Below, in pieces: positions 47,208-56,768 of a stretch of DNA of 64,000 nucleotides. Position numbers and translations under genes: made by a program. Under the pieces are notes generated by a model. It was not told the DNA's origin, made no database searches, and saw nothing but the letters and a program-made list of their open reading frames with translations. Position 1 is the stretch's first letter. The number at the start of each line of letters is the position of its first letter. Origin of the DNA: Campylobacterales bacterium (lineage in GTDB: Bacteria; Campylobacterota; Campylobacteria; Campylobacterales; QNZT01); assembly GCA_027023305.1 (NCBI GenBank), contig JALVVR010000070.1, forward strand, positions 19,197 to 83,196. Direction: 5' to 3'.

Positions 47208-49064
47208 CTATATATAATCTTCTTTTTTAATTGTATCATCTACTACCTGACCTATCTCTTTATATAGCTTCCAATAGTAGTTTACAAAGTATCTAACTTT
47301 ATCATCAACTGGATCATAAGTTTTACCTGACTTTGTAGCAAATCTTTTCAAAAAGTCATTTGCATCTTTTTTTTGTAGATAGTGAGTTGCTAGTTCTTTA
47401 TAAGTTTTTTTATACCACTCTTTTAGGGCAGGGTAGTTTGATTTGTTGATAGTAAGTTTTTTATCGAACTCTAAAACCTTAGTTTCAAAAAGTCCTTGTA
47501 GGTGGATAAGTCCTTCACAGTAGTATGGTTGAACTTCTCCTGTCTCTCTCCAACTTATAAGTCCAACTGCTCTTTTTATCACATCTTCCATAACCCATTC
47601 ACTGTACTTTTCATCTTCATTTTCAAAAAATGCAACCAGTCCACCAGTTGTAGCTTTAAACTCCTCTATATTTTTAAAAGCTCCTGTGGAGTTCATGATA
47701 GATTCTGTATCATCATCTATCCAAAGTATATGTCCATACTCATGACCGATTGTTGTGATATTGTATATCTGATGCCACTCTTTCTCTTTTTGAAATAAAA
47801 ACTTTCTGCTCTCATCTAAAAAATACGAAGGAAAAATCTCACTATGGATTTTCAAAAATGGTTTAGCTTTTGCACTCTCATAAACATTATCAGCAAAAGC
47901 AAATATCTTTTTCCCCTCTTCACTAGAAACTACTTCATCATTTGGCACTACTTGAGCTGAAAATAATCCATCAAATTCTGCTCCATAAAAAAGAGCAGGT
48001 CGTCCAAGATATAGTTGAACTTTATTTAAACTTTTTAGTGAAGTATCATAAACTTTCTTTGTTTCACGTGAAACATTTTTAATCTCTTCTATATAATTAT
48101 CGTACATTGACTTCACATCTTTTACCACTTCTCCGGCACTATTTTTTGGATTTACTATCCTAAGATCCCACTCTAAAGCTACTGCTTTTCTATAGTGATC
48201 CTCATAGTACTCTAAAGGATGCCCTATCTGCAAAGGTGCTTTTATCTTCATCCAAGTTCTATCAACATCTGCCCATCTAGTTATCAAAGAGTGTCTATTA
48301 TTTTCTAGAAAAGCCTCTTTTATTTTTGTTAAGTAGTTTATATAGTTATCTTTTTCATCAAAAACACTATCTTCATGAAATCTGAGCTTTTCTATAAAGT
48401 TATCAACAGCTTTTACAACACTCTTAACTTCTTTTTGGAAAATATCGCAATAAGCTCTAACATCGTAATCTTCATCTTTTTTTATAAGTGCAGAGTAACT
48501 TCTATCTCCAACCTCTCCTTCATGACCTAAATCAAGTAGGTTTTTTTCGACCAACATTTCAAAAATCTTTTCATCATCACCTGCAAATTGCTCAAATAAA
48601 TCTCTGTTTATACTATAAATAATATGATTTGTCCACTTAGTTTGCCACTTTGTCATCTCTTTCCCTATATCATGAACACCTTTGAAAATCTCTCTGTAAA
48701 ATGGTGTTAATAACTTTTTTTGCTCTATATTTTCTATCATAACTTCAAAGTTGTTGATATAATACTCACTAACCATTTCATAGACTATCTCTAACTTTTT
48801 TTCTATTTCAGTGTTAGAAAAGCCTTCTTTTTCCATTATCTGTTTTAAAGCATCACTTCTTAGATTTACAAGCCTACTTATAACAGCCATTTTTGTAGGT
48901 TTACTATTTTCTATCTCTAATTTTTTTATAATTTTATTTATAAAGTTAGCTTTTTTGCTATTCTTATTTGATAAAACTTCATAAAAACTATTTATATCAT
49001 CTTGATTTTGTTGAATTATTTGATAAACTTCTGCTAAATCTTCAAAAAACTTTTTCTTTTGCAT
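47208..49064 (-). CDS. ciaB: CiaB-family protein (putative zinc metallopeptidase fold)
   Basis: This protein of about 618 residues resembles Campylobacter invasion antigen B across its length (AFLENNRHSLITRWADVDRTWMKIK, PLQIGHPLEYYEDHYRKAVALEWDLRI). It contains a metallopeptidase-like HEYGH motif followed by NIEEFKATTGG, comparable to the zinc site of dipeptidyl peptidase III. ATG at 49064 is chosen because AGGAG lies 6 bases upstream; an earlier in-frame start at 49112 has none. There is no signal peptide. In free-living relatives its role is unknown. It carries a perfect parS palindrome. Confidence 0.8.
   Translation of the reverse strand: MQKKKFFEDLAEVYQIIQQNQDDINSFYEVLSNKNSKKANFINKIIKKLEIENSKPTKMAVISRLVNLRSDALKQIMEKEGFSNTEIEKKLEIVYEMVSEYYINNFEVMIENIEQKKLLTPFYREIFKGVHDIGKEMTKWQTKWTNHIIYSINRDLFEQFAGDDEKIFEMLVEKNLLDLGHEGEVGDRSYSALIKKDEDYDVRAYCDIFQKEVKSVVKAVDNFIEKLRFHEDSVFDEKDNYINYLTKIKEAFLENNRHSLITRWADVDRTWMKIKAPLQIGHPLEYYEDHYRKAVALEWDLRIVNPKNSAGEVVKDVKSMYDNYIEEIKNVSRETKKVYDTSLKSLNKVQLYLGRPALFYGAEFDGLFSAQVVPNDEVVSSEEGKKIFAFADNVYESAKAKPFLKIHSEIFPSYFLDESRKFLFQKEKEWHQIYNITTIGHEYGHILWIDDDTESIMNSTGAFKNIEEFKATTGGLVAFFENEDEKYSEWVMEDVIKRAVGLISWRETGEVQPYYCEGLIHLQGLFETKVLEFDKKLTINKSNYPALKEWYKKTYKELATHYLQKKDANDFLKRFATKSGKTYDPVDDKVRYFVNYYWKLYKEIGQVVDDTIKKEDYI
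48060..48075. promoter_or_regulatory. parS: parS chromosome partition site (perfect consensus)
   Basis: TGTTTCACGTGAAACA, a perfect 16-base palindrome identical to the ParB-binding consensus, lies inside the ciaB-like gene, 34.4 kb right of the proposed unwinding region. ParB is not encoded in this window. Confidence 0.85.
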
Positions 49065-49131
49065 AATTTCTCCTAAATTTTTTTTCACATTTGACGATAC
49101 TATATCGAACAAATTTTAAGGAAGTTAAATC

Positions 49132-50232
49132 ATGAGTGTATCTGAAGAATTAATATTAAGTTATCTAAATACTGCAATAATAGAATCTGAATACGAAGAT
49201 GTAAAAGATTATGGATTGGACTTGTGCTTGATAAAGTTTGATATAAAAGAAGATGATTCCAAAAAGTTTAAAAATATTCTAAAGTTTGTTTATAAATATT
49301 TAAACTTTATGACAATAACACTTGAAAATAAATATAGTTTTATAGCTTATGCTAGAAATACTAAAATTCATTCAACCGTACTAATGATGAAAAACTTAAA
49401 TTTAGCACTAAAACTAAAGTATAATACTAGTATAAAAAATATAGCTATTACAAATATTGATAAAAATGAAGACTTAATCTCTGTTCTTGAAAGATTACAA
49501 ACTTATTATCTAAAAGCTAAAATAACTCATAAAGAAATTTACTATGGTACAAAATACTTAGATTTTGAAGAAAAAAATAATAATACTATATCAACAATAG
49601 TAAAAGAAAATCCAAATATCTCTATATTTGGTGTATACAAAGATACATCTATAAAAATTGATAGTGAGATAATAGATTATACAACTGATAGTACAACTAT
49701 ACGAGTAGCTAAAGAATATCTGTCTTTTTTGAAAAAACAGCCTATTCTATATCTAGAACATTCAAATATACCTGATGTTATTAGTACAAATATAGCGACT
49801 GTAAACTTTGATAAATCTACACTTGAAACTTCTAAATTTAACTTTATAGACCAATCTCCACTTCATAGAAGAAATCTTAGAGTAGAACCACCTATACCTA
49901 TTAGAGCAAGTTTAATCATAGATGATTTTATGGTAGATGGACTTATAAATGATATTTCTATTACTTCTATGCTTTTTACAACTCAACTTCAATTTGTCGA
50001 AGAGTTAGAAAAACAAAATCTAATAAATAAAACTTTTAGAATACAGTTTAAGATAGAAAATCTTCATGATAATAACTTTGACATAGAGATGCAAGCTAGT
50101 ATCTTTAAAACTATGGGTAATCAACTAGTTCTTAATACTTATGCAAACTCTGAAACTCAAAATATCATAAAAGAGTATATCAATATGTGCTACCAACATT
50201 TACTACTTCAAGTTCAAGGAAAAGTTGTATAA
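49132..50232 (+). CDS. PilZ-like domain protein
   Basis: This 366-residue cytosolic protein has a C-terminal part (about 245-366) that resembles PilZ, the c-di-GMP-binding domain. HRRNLRVEPP supplies the RxxxR-like arginines, and LINDISITSM stands for the (D/N)xSxxG motif, but the final glycine is Met, so binding may be weak. The N-terminal 240 residues match no family I recognise and look alpha/beta. AAGGAAG precedes the ATG. It is divergent from ciaB and precedes agmatine deiminase. Confidence 0.65.
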   Translation: MSVSEELILSYLNTAIIESEYEDVKDYGLDLCLIKFDIKEDDSKKFKNILKFVYKYLNFMTITLENKYSFIAYARNTKIHSTVLMMKNLNLALKLKYNTSIKNIAITNIDKNEDLISVLERLQTYYLKAKITHKEIYYGTKYLDFEEKNNNTISTIVKENPNISIFGVYKDTSIKIDSEIIDYTTDSTTIRVAKEYLSFLKKQPILYLEHSNIPDVISTNIATVNFDKSTLETSKFNFIDQSPLHRRNLRVEPPIPIRASLIIDDFMVDGLINDISITSMLFTTQLQFVEELEKQNLINKTFRIQFKIENLHDNNFDIEMQASIFKTMGNQLVLNTYANSETQNIIKEYINMCYQHLLLQVQGKVV

Positions 50233-50254
50233 TTATTCGAAAAAGGGATAATAA

Positions 50255-51271
50255 TTGAAAATTAGACTTCCTGCAGAGTGGGAAAAGCAAGAGATGATTT
50301 TGATGGCTTTTCCTCACAAAGATACAGATTGGGCTGATGATTTACAGAGTGCTTATTCTATATTTGTTAAAATTGCTAGTGCAATTTGCTATAATCAAAA
50401 ACTAATAATCCTAGTCCACCCTACCCTAAAAGAAAAGATAAAAAACATGTTTTGTTATCATGATAGGATTACATTTGTTAGCTATGAGAGTGATGATACT
50501 TGGATTAGAGATTTTGGTGGAATTTCAATCTATCATGACAAAAGAAGAGTTATAAAAGACTTTTTGTTTAATGCTTGGGGAGAAAAGTTTGAGTATGGAC
50601 AAGATAATCTTGCTACAAAACATTTATATAAGAACTGGATTTTTGGAGTTAGCAATCTTGAAGAAGTTGATTTTGTACTTGAAGGAGGCTCGATAGATAG
50701 TGATGGAGATGGCACTATATTAACCACTACAAAATGTCTTTTAAATCCAAACAGAAATGGTATTACAACCAAAGAAGAAGTAGAAAAAAGACTAAAATAT
50801 GAGCTAGGAGTTAAAAGAGTTTTATGGTTAGAGCATGGATATTTAGCTGGAGATGATACTGATTCTCATGTAGATATGTTGGCTAGATTTGTTTCAAAAG
50901 ATACGATAGTCTATATTAAGTGTCATGATGAAAAAGACGAACATTTTAGCTCTTTGTCAAAAATGGAAGAAGAATTAAAATGTTTCACGTGGAACAATGG
51001 TGAAAAGTACAACCTTATTCCACTACCTCTTCCAAAAGCTATCTATAAAGAGGGGAAAAGACTACCAGCTAGTTGTGCTAATTTTTTGATAACAAACTCC
51101 TCTGTAATCTTACCTATCTATAAAGATGAAAAAGACAAGGAAGTTATAGAGATATTTAAAAAGCTATTTCCAACTAGAGAAATCATACCATTAGATAGTA
51201 GAAGACTTATAGAACAAGGTGGAAGTATTCACTGCTCAACTATGCAAGTTTGTGTCCAAATATCAGAGTAG
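50255..51271 (+). CDS. aguA: agmatine deiminase
   Basis: This 338-residue enzyme of the peptidyl-arginine deiminase superfamily converts agmatine to N-carbamoylputrescine in putrescine synthesis. The catalytic cysteine is in QGGSIHCSTMQ, the histidine in DTDSHVDMLARF, and acidic residues in TWIRDFGGISI and LEGGSIDSDGDGT. The start is TTG with AAAAGGG upstream and the conserved LPAEWEKQE motif following at residues 5-13. Contains a parS site near its centre. A separate N-carbamoylputrescine amidase candidate (nitrilase family) lies at 60958. Confidence 0.88.
   Translation: MKIRLPAEWEKQEMILMAFPHKDTDWADDLQSAYSIFVKIASAICYNQKLIILVHPTLKEKIKNMFCYHDRITFVSYESDDTWIRDFGGISIYHDKRRVIKDFLFNAWGEKFEYGQDNLATKHLYKNWIFGVSNLEEVDFVLEGGSIDSDGDGTILTTTKCLLNPNRNGITTKEEVEKRLKYELGVKRVLWLEHGYLAGDDTDSHVDMLARFVSKDTIVYIKCHDEKDEHFSSLSKMEEELKCFTWNNGEKYNLIPLPLPKAIYKEGKRLPASCANFLITNSSVILPIYKDEKDKEVIEIFKKLFPTREIIPLDSRRLIEQGGSIHCSTMQVCVQISE
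50981..50996. promoter_or_regulatory. parS: parS chromosome partition site
   Basis: TGTTTCACGTGGAACA is the exact reverse complement of the classic Bacillus subtilis parS TGTTCCACGTGAAACA and fits the consensus TGTTNCACGTGAAACA. It lies in the agmatine deiminase gene, 2.9 kb from the perfect site at 48060. Confidence 0.85.
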
Positions 51272-51346
51272 GGGAGTGGTTTTTTAATAGGGGAGGGCTT
51301 ATATTAGTATGCTATTATAAGTAAGTTATTTTTTAAAGGAAAGCTG

Positions 51347-52105
51347 ATGGAGTATTTTGCAAAGAGGATAATCCCTTGTTTAGATGTAGAGGGTGGAAGA
51401 GTTGTAAAGGGAGTAAATTTTGTAAACCTTAGAGATGCTGGAGATCCAGTTGAGGTTGCAAAAAGATATAACCAAGAGGGAGCAGATGAGATAACTTTTT
51501 TAGATATAGGTGCAAGTCATGAAGGACGAGATACTATCGTTGATGTTGTCAAAAAAGTAGCAAAAGAAGTTTTTATACCTCTAACAGTTGGTGGGGGAAT
51601 AAGAAAGCTTGATGATATTTACAATCTTTTAAATGTAGGGTGTGATAAAGTGAGTATAAACTCTGCAGGGATTAAAAACCCTAGCTTTATAGATGAGAGT
51701 GCAAAGAGATTTGGAAGCCAGTGCATAGTTGTTGCCATAGATGCAAAACAAGTAGGAAGTAGTTGGAATATCTTTTTAAATGGTGGAAGAGTTGATACAG
51801 GTATAGATGCAGTTAAGTGGGCAAAAGAGGTTTATGATAGAGGAGCTGGAGAGATACTTCTAACAAGCATGGATGCAGATGGAACAAAAGCAGGATTTGA
51901 TAACCTACTTAACAAGGCTATAAGTAGGGAAGTTGATATACCAGTTATCGCAAGTGGTGGAGCAGGAACTATGGAGCATATAAAAGATGCCTTTGAAACT
52001 GGAGCTGATGCAGCTCTTGCAGCTAGTATCTTTCATTTTAGAGAGATAGATATCATGGATTTAAAAAGATACCTAAAAGAAAATAATATACCAGTAAGGA
52101 TTTAA
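51347..52105 (+). CDS. hisF: imidazole glycerol phosphate synthase cyclase subunit
   Basis: This 252-residue TIM barrel is the cyclase half of the HisFH complex in histidine synthesis. Catalytic aspartates lie in [17 protein letters not shown] (Asp about 12) and [10 protein letters not shown] (about 130). Phosphate loops are [10 protein letters not shown] and [11 protein letters not shown]. Length is typical. HisH is not in the window. AAAGGAAA precedes the ATG. It is followed after 2 bases by a secreted SIMPL-domain gene. Confidence 0.96.
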   Translation: MEYFAKRIIPCLDVEGGRVVKGVNFVNLRDAGDPVEVAKRYNQEGADEITFLDIGASHEGRDTIVDVVKKVAKEVFIPLTVGGGIRKLDDIYNLLNVGCDKVSINSAGIKNPSFIDESAKRFGSQCIVVAIDAKQVGSSWNIFLNGGRVDTGIDAVKWAKEVYDRGAGEILLTSMDADGTKAGFDNLLNKAISREVDIPVIASGGAGTMEHIKDAFETGADAALAASIFHFREIDIMDLKRYLKENNIPVRI

Positions 52106-52107
52106 TT

Positions 52108-52782
52108 ATGAAAAAGATAGTGATAAGTTTGATTTTGGCTTTTAGCACTTTAAGTGCTTATGACATCTCTTTAAATAAAAGATTTACTTCAACCGTTGCA
52201 CCTAAAAAACTTGGCATAAATGTATCTATAAATATTAGAGATAAAGATTTAAACTCTGTTTTAAATCTTCTCACTGAGTATAGTGACTTTATCAAAAGTT
52301 TTAAAGGCTTAGAGATAGATGGAGGAAACTTTAACACAAATCCAGAGTATAAATACTATAAAAATAAAAGAGAAAAAGTAGGTTACAGAGGAAGTGTTTA
52401 CTTTCAAATAAAAAGTAAAGATGATAGTAAACTAAAAGAGTTTGTATCAATGCTTAGTGCAAAAAATACTGCAAACAATGTTGACCTCTCCATTTCATCA
52501 TCTTCTTGGCAAGTAACTCCGAAAGATGTTGCTAGTAAAAAAGATGAGTTAAGATTTGAAGCGATTAATTGGGCAAACAGTTATGCTAAAAAACTTTCAG
52601 CTAAACTTTTAACAGAGTGTAAACTAAAAAATATAGATTTCAGTGAATTTCAATATACAAGTCCTCCTATAATGTATGCAAGAGATGAAGGCATGAGTAG
52701 TAAAAGTACAAATATGCCAGTTCCTACAAAAAAAGGACAAAAGTTTTCACTAAATCCTCACATAAAGTTTGAATGCAAATGA
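52108..52782 (+). CDS. periplasmic SIMPL-domain (DUF541-like) protein
   Basis: This 224-residue protein has a signal peptide (MKKIVISLILAFSTLSAYDI). The mature part matches the SIMPL/DUF541 pattern: GINVSINIRDKDLNSVLNLL, then YKYYKNKREKVGYRGSVYFQIKSKD, and paired strand-helix units ending in a helix (AINWANSYAKKLSAKL). Such proteins are envelope proteins of unclear role. The next gene starts in its stop codon (ATGA). Confidence 0.75.
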   Translation: MKKIVISLILAFSTLSAYDISLNKRFTSTVAPKKLGINVSINIRDKDLNSVLNLLTEYSDFIKSFKGLEIDGGNFNTNPEYKYYKNKREKVGYRGSVYFQIKSKDDSKLKEFVSMLSAKNTANNVDLSISSSSWQVTPKDVASKKDELRFEAINWANSYAKKLSAKLLTECKLKNIDFSEFQYTSPPIMYARDEGMSSKSTNMPVPTKKGQKFSLNPHIKFECK

Positions 52783-53321
52783 TAGTTTGTGCAGGAAACA
52801 GTGAAAGCTTCTCTTTTGCTACCCCTATCGGAGTAGGACTTCAAGAATCAGCTATCAACTTAACTCGTATAGCTCTCTTTGACAAACCTGACTTCTTAAT
52901 CTTTGTAGGAAGTGCAGGGAGTTATGGAGAGTATAAAGTTTTTGATATAATAGAGAGTATGATAGCCTCTCAAATAGAACTCTCTTTTTGGCAGGGTAAC
53001 TCTTATACTCCGATAGATAATGTCATAGAAGCAAAAAACTCAAACTCAAACTCTAAAGTGATAGTAAACAGCTCAAACTATATCACTACAAACTCTACTC
53101 TCTCAAAAGAGTATCTAAAGCGAAATATTCACTTAGAAAACATGGAGTTTTTCTCACTTTTGAGTGTAGCTAAAGAGTTTGATATACCAGTTTTAGGGAT
53201 TTTTGTAGTTACAAATTATACAGATGAAAATGCTCACCAAGATTTTGTAAAAAATCATCAAAAAGCAAAAGAGTTATTGGTAAAATACATGGAAAATAAA
53301 TATAAAGAGCTAAAAAAGTGA
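52779..53321 (+). CDS. purine nucleoside phosphorylase-like protein (phosphorylase superfamily)
   Basis: This 180-residue protein resembles the phosphorylase/MTA-SAH nucleosidase fold: [20 protein letters not shown] mirrors the substrate loop, and [35 protein letters not shown] mirrors the family's nucleoside-binding M-E and final catalytic region. It is about 50 residues shorter than MTA/SAH nucleosidase. ATG at 52779 is chosen for its 4-base overlap with the upstream gene. Whether it is active is not clear. Confidence 0.75.
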   Translation: MIVCAGNSESFSFATPIGVGLQESAINLTRIALFDKPDFLIFVGSAGSYGEYKVFDIIESMIASQIELSFWQGNSYTPIDNVIEAKNSNSNSKVIVNSSNYITTNSTLSKEYLKRNIHLENMEFFSLLSVAKEFDIPVLGIFVVTNYTDENAHQDFVKNHQKAKELLVKYMENKYKELKK

Positions 53322-54385
53322 AAGAATTAATACAAGATTTTACAAAAGAGGAACTATCAAAAAAGATAAAACCATCTTTTCGTGCAAAACAAATCTATCA
53401 GTGGATTTTTAAAAAATATGTAAACAGCTTTGAAGAGATGAAAAACATCCCAAAATCCCTAAAAGAAGAATTAGAAAAAAACTACATTTTAAACCCATTA
53501 GAGATAGCAAAAGTAGAAGAGAGTAGTGATGGGAGTAAAAAGTATCTTTATAGATGTCATGATGGATTAACTATGGAAGCAGTCTTACTTCCTATGAAAA
53601 AAGAGGAAGTTGATGAAGATGGCAAAGTAACAAAAGAGGCAAAATTTACTATTTGTATCTCTAGTCAAGTTGGTTGCAAGATAGGATGCACTTTTTGTCT
53701 AACTGCAAAGGGTGGATTTAGTAGAAATCTAAGTGCAGGTGAGATAGTAGCTCAAGTTTTGGAGATAAAAAAAGACAATAATATTCCAGAAAACAAAAGA
53801 GTAAATATAGTTTTTATGGGGATGGGTGAACCACTAGATAATCTTGATAATGTCATAAAAGCAGTAAAAATCTTCAACGATATAGATGGCTTAGCGATAG
53901 GTACTAGAAGACAAACTATCTCTACAAGTGGACTATCTCACCAGATAAAAAAGCTAGGAGAAGCAAACTTAGGAGTACTTTTAGCTATCAGTCTTCATGC
54001 CGTTGATGATAAACTAAGAGAAGAGCTTATGCCCATAAATAAAGCTTACAACATAGAGTCAGTTATAAATGCTGTAAAAGAGTTTCCGATAGACCAAAGA
54101 AAAAAAGTACTTTTTGAGTACCTTGTCATGAAAGATTTAAACGATGACATAAAAAGTGCAAAAAAGTTAGTAAAACTACTCTCAGGTATAAAAGCAAAAG
54201 TAAATCTTATCTACTTCAATCCATATCCAAACTCACCATATCAAAGACCAAGTGATAAAAGTATGACTGAATTTAAAGAGTATCTAAACAAACATGGAGT
54301 AATCTGTACCATAAGACAATCAAAAGGACTTGATATAAGTGCAGCTTGTGGACAGTTAAAAGAAAAGACAAAGGATGAATTATGA
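53318..54385 (+). CDS. rlmN: dual-specificity 23S rRNA/tRNA adenine-C2 methyltransferase
   Basis: This 355-residue radical SAM methyltransferase methylates A2503 of 23S rRNA and A37 of tRNA. The cluster motif is [19 protein letters not shown] (CxxxCxxC), with the substrate-methylating cysteine in [10 protein letters not shown] near the C-terminus, and [10 protein letters not shown] and STSGLS typical. The GTG start overlaps the upstream stop by 4 bases. Its stop overlaps the start of a 35-residue ORF. Confidence 0.94.
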   Translation: MKELIQDFTKEELSKKIKPSFRAKQIYQWIFKKYVNSFEEMKNIPKSLKEELEKNYILNPLEIAKVEESSDGSKKYLYRCHDGLTMEAVLLPMKKEEVDEDGKVTKEAKFTICISSQVGCKIGCTFCLTAKGGFSRNLSAGEIVAQVLEIKKDNNIPENKRVNIVFMGMGEPLDNLDNVIKAVKIFNDIDGLAIGTRRQTISTSGLSHQIKKLGEANLGVLLAISLHAVDDKLREELMPINKAYNIESVINAVKEFPIDQRKKVLFEYLVMKDLNDDIKSAKKLVKLLSGIKAKVNLIYFNPYPNSPYQRPSDKSMTEFKEYLNKHGVICTIRQSKGLDISAACGQLKEKTKDEL

Positions 54386-54489
54386 ATCTTATGGGTTTAG
54401 ATTATGCTATGATTGCTATCATAGTTTTGGCTGTTGGCAGTGGTGGGTATTTGATATTGAAAGAGATTTTAGATGATGCTAAAAAGTAG
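54382..54489 (+). CDS. small hydrophobic protein, 35 aa, translationally coupled to rlmN
   Basis: The ATG overlaps the rlmN stop (ATGA). The peptide begins [19 protein letters not shown], has one membrane helix (about 7-25) and ends in a charged tail (KEILDDAKK). A small hydrophobic protein gene after rlmN is also what I recall from Campylobacter, which raises confidence. Its 3' end overlaps the convergent pseudouridine synthase gene by 11 bases. Function is unknown. Confidence 0.65.
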   Translation: MNLMGLDYAMIAIIVLAVGSGGYLILKEILDDAKK

Positions 54490-55357
54490 TTTTTGAGTAG
54501 AGTATATATTGATTTTTGTACTTAAACTCCAAAGAGTTAGCATGAAGCATAAGTCTTTTTGCTCCAGTTAGTTTTACTCTATCTTCCTCACTCATTCTTT
54601 GTTCTAAGTAATCCTCAGCAACTTCAAAACTAACTCCATACAAAGGATCACCTACTATAGGAAATCCCAAATGAAAAAGATGAACTCTTATCTGATGTTG
54701 TCTTCCAGTAAGTGGAGTGGCTTTAACTAAAGTTTGATTTTTTACTTTATCATAATAAATAGGCTCAAAGATAGTTTTAGAAACTTTGCCATTTTCTTCA
54801 TCTATAAAAACTTTTAGTTTTATATCATCAAATTCATTGTTTCTACTTATTGGAAAATCAGCTTCAACTCTGTTTTTAAACTCTCCTTTTACTAAAGCTA
54901 GATAAGTTTTTTGCACTTCTCTGTTTTCAAAAAGCATTTTTAAATCTTTTTCGGCTTTTTTATGTTTAGAACAAAGGAGGAGTCCACTTGTTTCTTTATC
55001 TAATCTATGGACGATATTTGCATATTTTCCAAAAGTGTGTTTTACTTCATGAGTGATGGAGTACTTGGTATGTCTGCTTTGAGGATGAACTAACACTCCA
55101 CTAGGTTTATCATAAACTAAAAAGTCAGGGGTTTGAAAAACTGGTTTTAAGTTTCTTGAATTTGTTTCAAAGACAACAACCTCTATCTCACCTTTAAAAC
55201 TATATGTTTTTTTCTTTACGGGCTTACCTTTTAAAAAGACTCTTCCCTTATCCATCCATCTTTGAGCTTCGCCCAAACTTATATCAAAATTTTCTATCAA
55301 AAACTTGAAAACTTTAATTTTGCTTTGAGAAAAAAACTTCTTTTTTACATATGACAT
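54479..55357 (-). CDS. RluA-family pseudouridine synthase (RluD-like)
   Basis: This 292-residue enzyme converts uridine to pseudouridine in rRNA or tRNA. The N-terminal S4 RNA-binding domain (SLGEAQRWMDKGRVFLKGKP) and the catalytic motif with Asp in IVHRLDKETSGLLLCSK are intact. PLTGRQHQIRVHLFHLGFPIVGDPLYG is the second family signature. The target uridine is not predictable; it may be an RluD or RluC counterpart. Confidence 0.9.
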   Translation of the reverse strand: MSYVKKKFFSQSKIKVFKFLIENFDISLGEAQRWMDKGRVFLKGKPVKKKTYSFKGEIEVVVFETNSRNLKPVFQTPDFLVYDKPSGVLVHPQSRHTKYSITHEVKHTFGKYANIVHRLDKETSGLLLCSKHKKAEKDLKMLFENREVQKTYLALVKGEFKNRVEADFPISRNNEFDDIKLKVFIDEENGKVSKTIFEPIYYDKVKNQTLVKATPLTGRQHQIRVHLFHLGFPIVGDPLYGVSFEVAEDYLEQRMSEEDRVKLTGAKRLMLHANSLEFKYKNQYILYSKTTF

Positions 55358-55433
55358 TTTTAAACCTCAATTTAACTCTTTATAGTAGAATAATCTTATT
55401 ATATTTTAACTAAATTCAAGGAAATATTATAAG

Positions 55434-56768
55434 ATGGTAGAAAGATATTCAAGAGAAGAGATGAAAAGCCTATGGGATATGAATGCTAAGTATTCTGCAT
55501 GGCTAGAAGTAGAAAAAGCAGTTGTAAAAGCTTGGAATGAAATAGGACTAATCCCAGATGATGATGCAAATAAAATAGTCCAAAATGCTAAATTTGATAT
55601 AAATCGTATTGATGAGATAGAAGCAGTTACTCGTCATGACTTGATAGCTTTTACCACAAGTGTAAGTGAGTTTTTAGGAGATGAAAGTAGATGGTTTCAC
55701 TATGGTATGACAAGTAGTGATACAGTTGATACAGCAGTTGCTTTACAGATGAGAGATAGTTTAAAAATCATCATTGAAGATGTAAAAATGCTTATGGAAT
55801 CAGTTAAAAAAAGAGCTGAAGAACATAAATATACTTTGATGGTTGGAAGAAGTCATGGAATCCATGGAGAACCTATAACTTTTGGATTAGTATTAGCTGT
55901 TTGGTATGATGAGCTTAAAAGACATCTTGAAAACTTAGAACAAACTATGGAAGTTATCTCGGTTGGTCAGATTAGTGGAGCTATGGGTAACTTTGCTCAT
56001 GCACCAATAGAGCTTGAAGAGATAGCTTGTAAACACTTAGGACTAAAACCAGCTCCAGCTTCAAACCAAGTAATCCAAAGAGATAGATATGCTAGACTTG
56101 CAACTGCTTTAGCACTACTTGCATCAAGCATCGAAAAATTTGCTGTTCAAGTAAGACACTGGCAAAGAACAGAGGTTTATGAAGCAGAGGAGAGATTTGC
56201 AAAGGGGCAAAAAGGAAGTTCTGCTATGCCTCATAAAAGAAATCCTATTCTTACTGAAAACATAACGGGACTTGCAAGAATAATAAGAGCTTATGTAACT
56301 CCAGCTATGGAAAATGTAGCACTTTGGCATGAAAGAGATATAAGCCACAGTTCAACTGAGAGATTTTGGTTACCAGATAGTTTTATAACTAGTGATTTTA
56401 TGCTTCATAGATTTAACAATGTTATCTCAAATCTAGTTGTATATCCAGAGAATATGATGAAAAACCTAAACCAAACAGGTGGACTTGTATTTTCTCAAAG
56501 AGTTCTACTTGAACTTCCTAAAAAAGGTGTAAGTAGAGAAGATGCTTATAGATTTGTACAAAGAAATGCTATGAAAGTTTGGGAAGAGATACAACAAGGA
56601 AAACCAACTGTAAATGAAAATGGAGATAGTTTATATCTTCAGTATTTACTACAAGATGAAGATTTGAAAAAATCTCTAAGTGAAGATGAGATAAAAGAGC
56701 TTTTCAACTATGACTACTATACAAGAAATGTAGAGAGTATCTTTAAAAGGGTGTTTAATGACAAGTAA
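55434..56768 (+). CDS. purB: adenylosuccinate lyase
   Basis: This 444-residue enzyme acts twice in purine synthesis (SAICAR to AICAR, adenylosuccinate to AMP). The superfamily signature GSSAMPHKRNPI is present at about residue 262, with the active-site histidine regions in TRHDLIAFTTSVSEF and GRSHGIHGEP. Length is standard. AAGGAAA precedes the start. Its stop overlaps the nrdA start by 11 bases, coupling purine and deoxyribonucleotide synthesis. Confidence 0.96.
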   Translation: MVERYSREEMKSLWDMNAKYSAWLEVEKAVVKAWNEIGLIPDDDANKIVQNAKFDINRIDEIEAVTRHDLIAFTTSVSEFLGDESRWFHYGMTSSDTVDTAVALQMRDSLKIIIEDVKMLMESVKKRAEEHKYTLMVGRSHGIHGEPITFGLVLAVWYDELKRHLENLEQTMEVISVGQISGAMGNFAHAPIELEEIACKHLGLKPAPASNQVIQRDRYARLATALALLASSIEKFAVQVRHWQRTEVYEAEERFAKGQKGSSAMPHKRNPILTENITGLARIIRAYVTPAMENVALWHERDISHSSTERFWLPDSFITSDFMLHRFNNVISNLVVYPENMMKNLNQTGGLVFSQRVLLELPKKGVSREDAYRFVQRNAMKVWEEIQQGKPTVNENGDSLYLQYLLQDEDLKKSLSEDEIKELFNYDYYTRNVESIFKRVFNDK

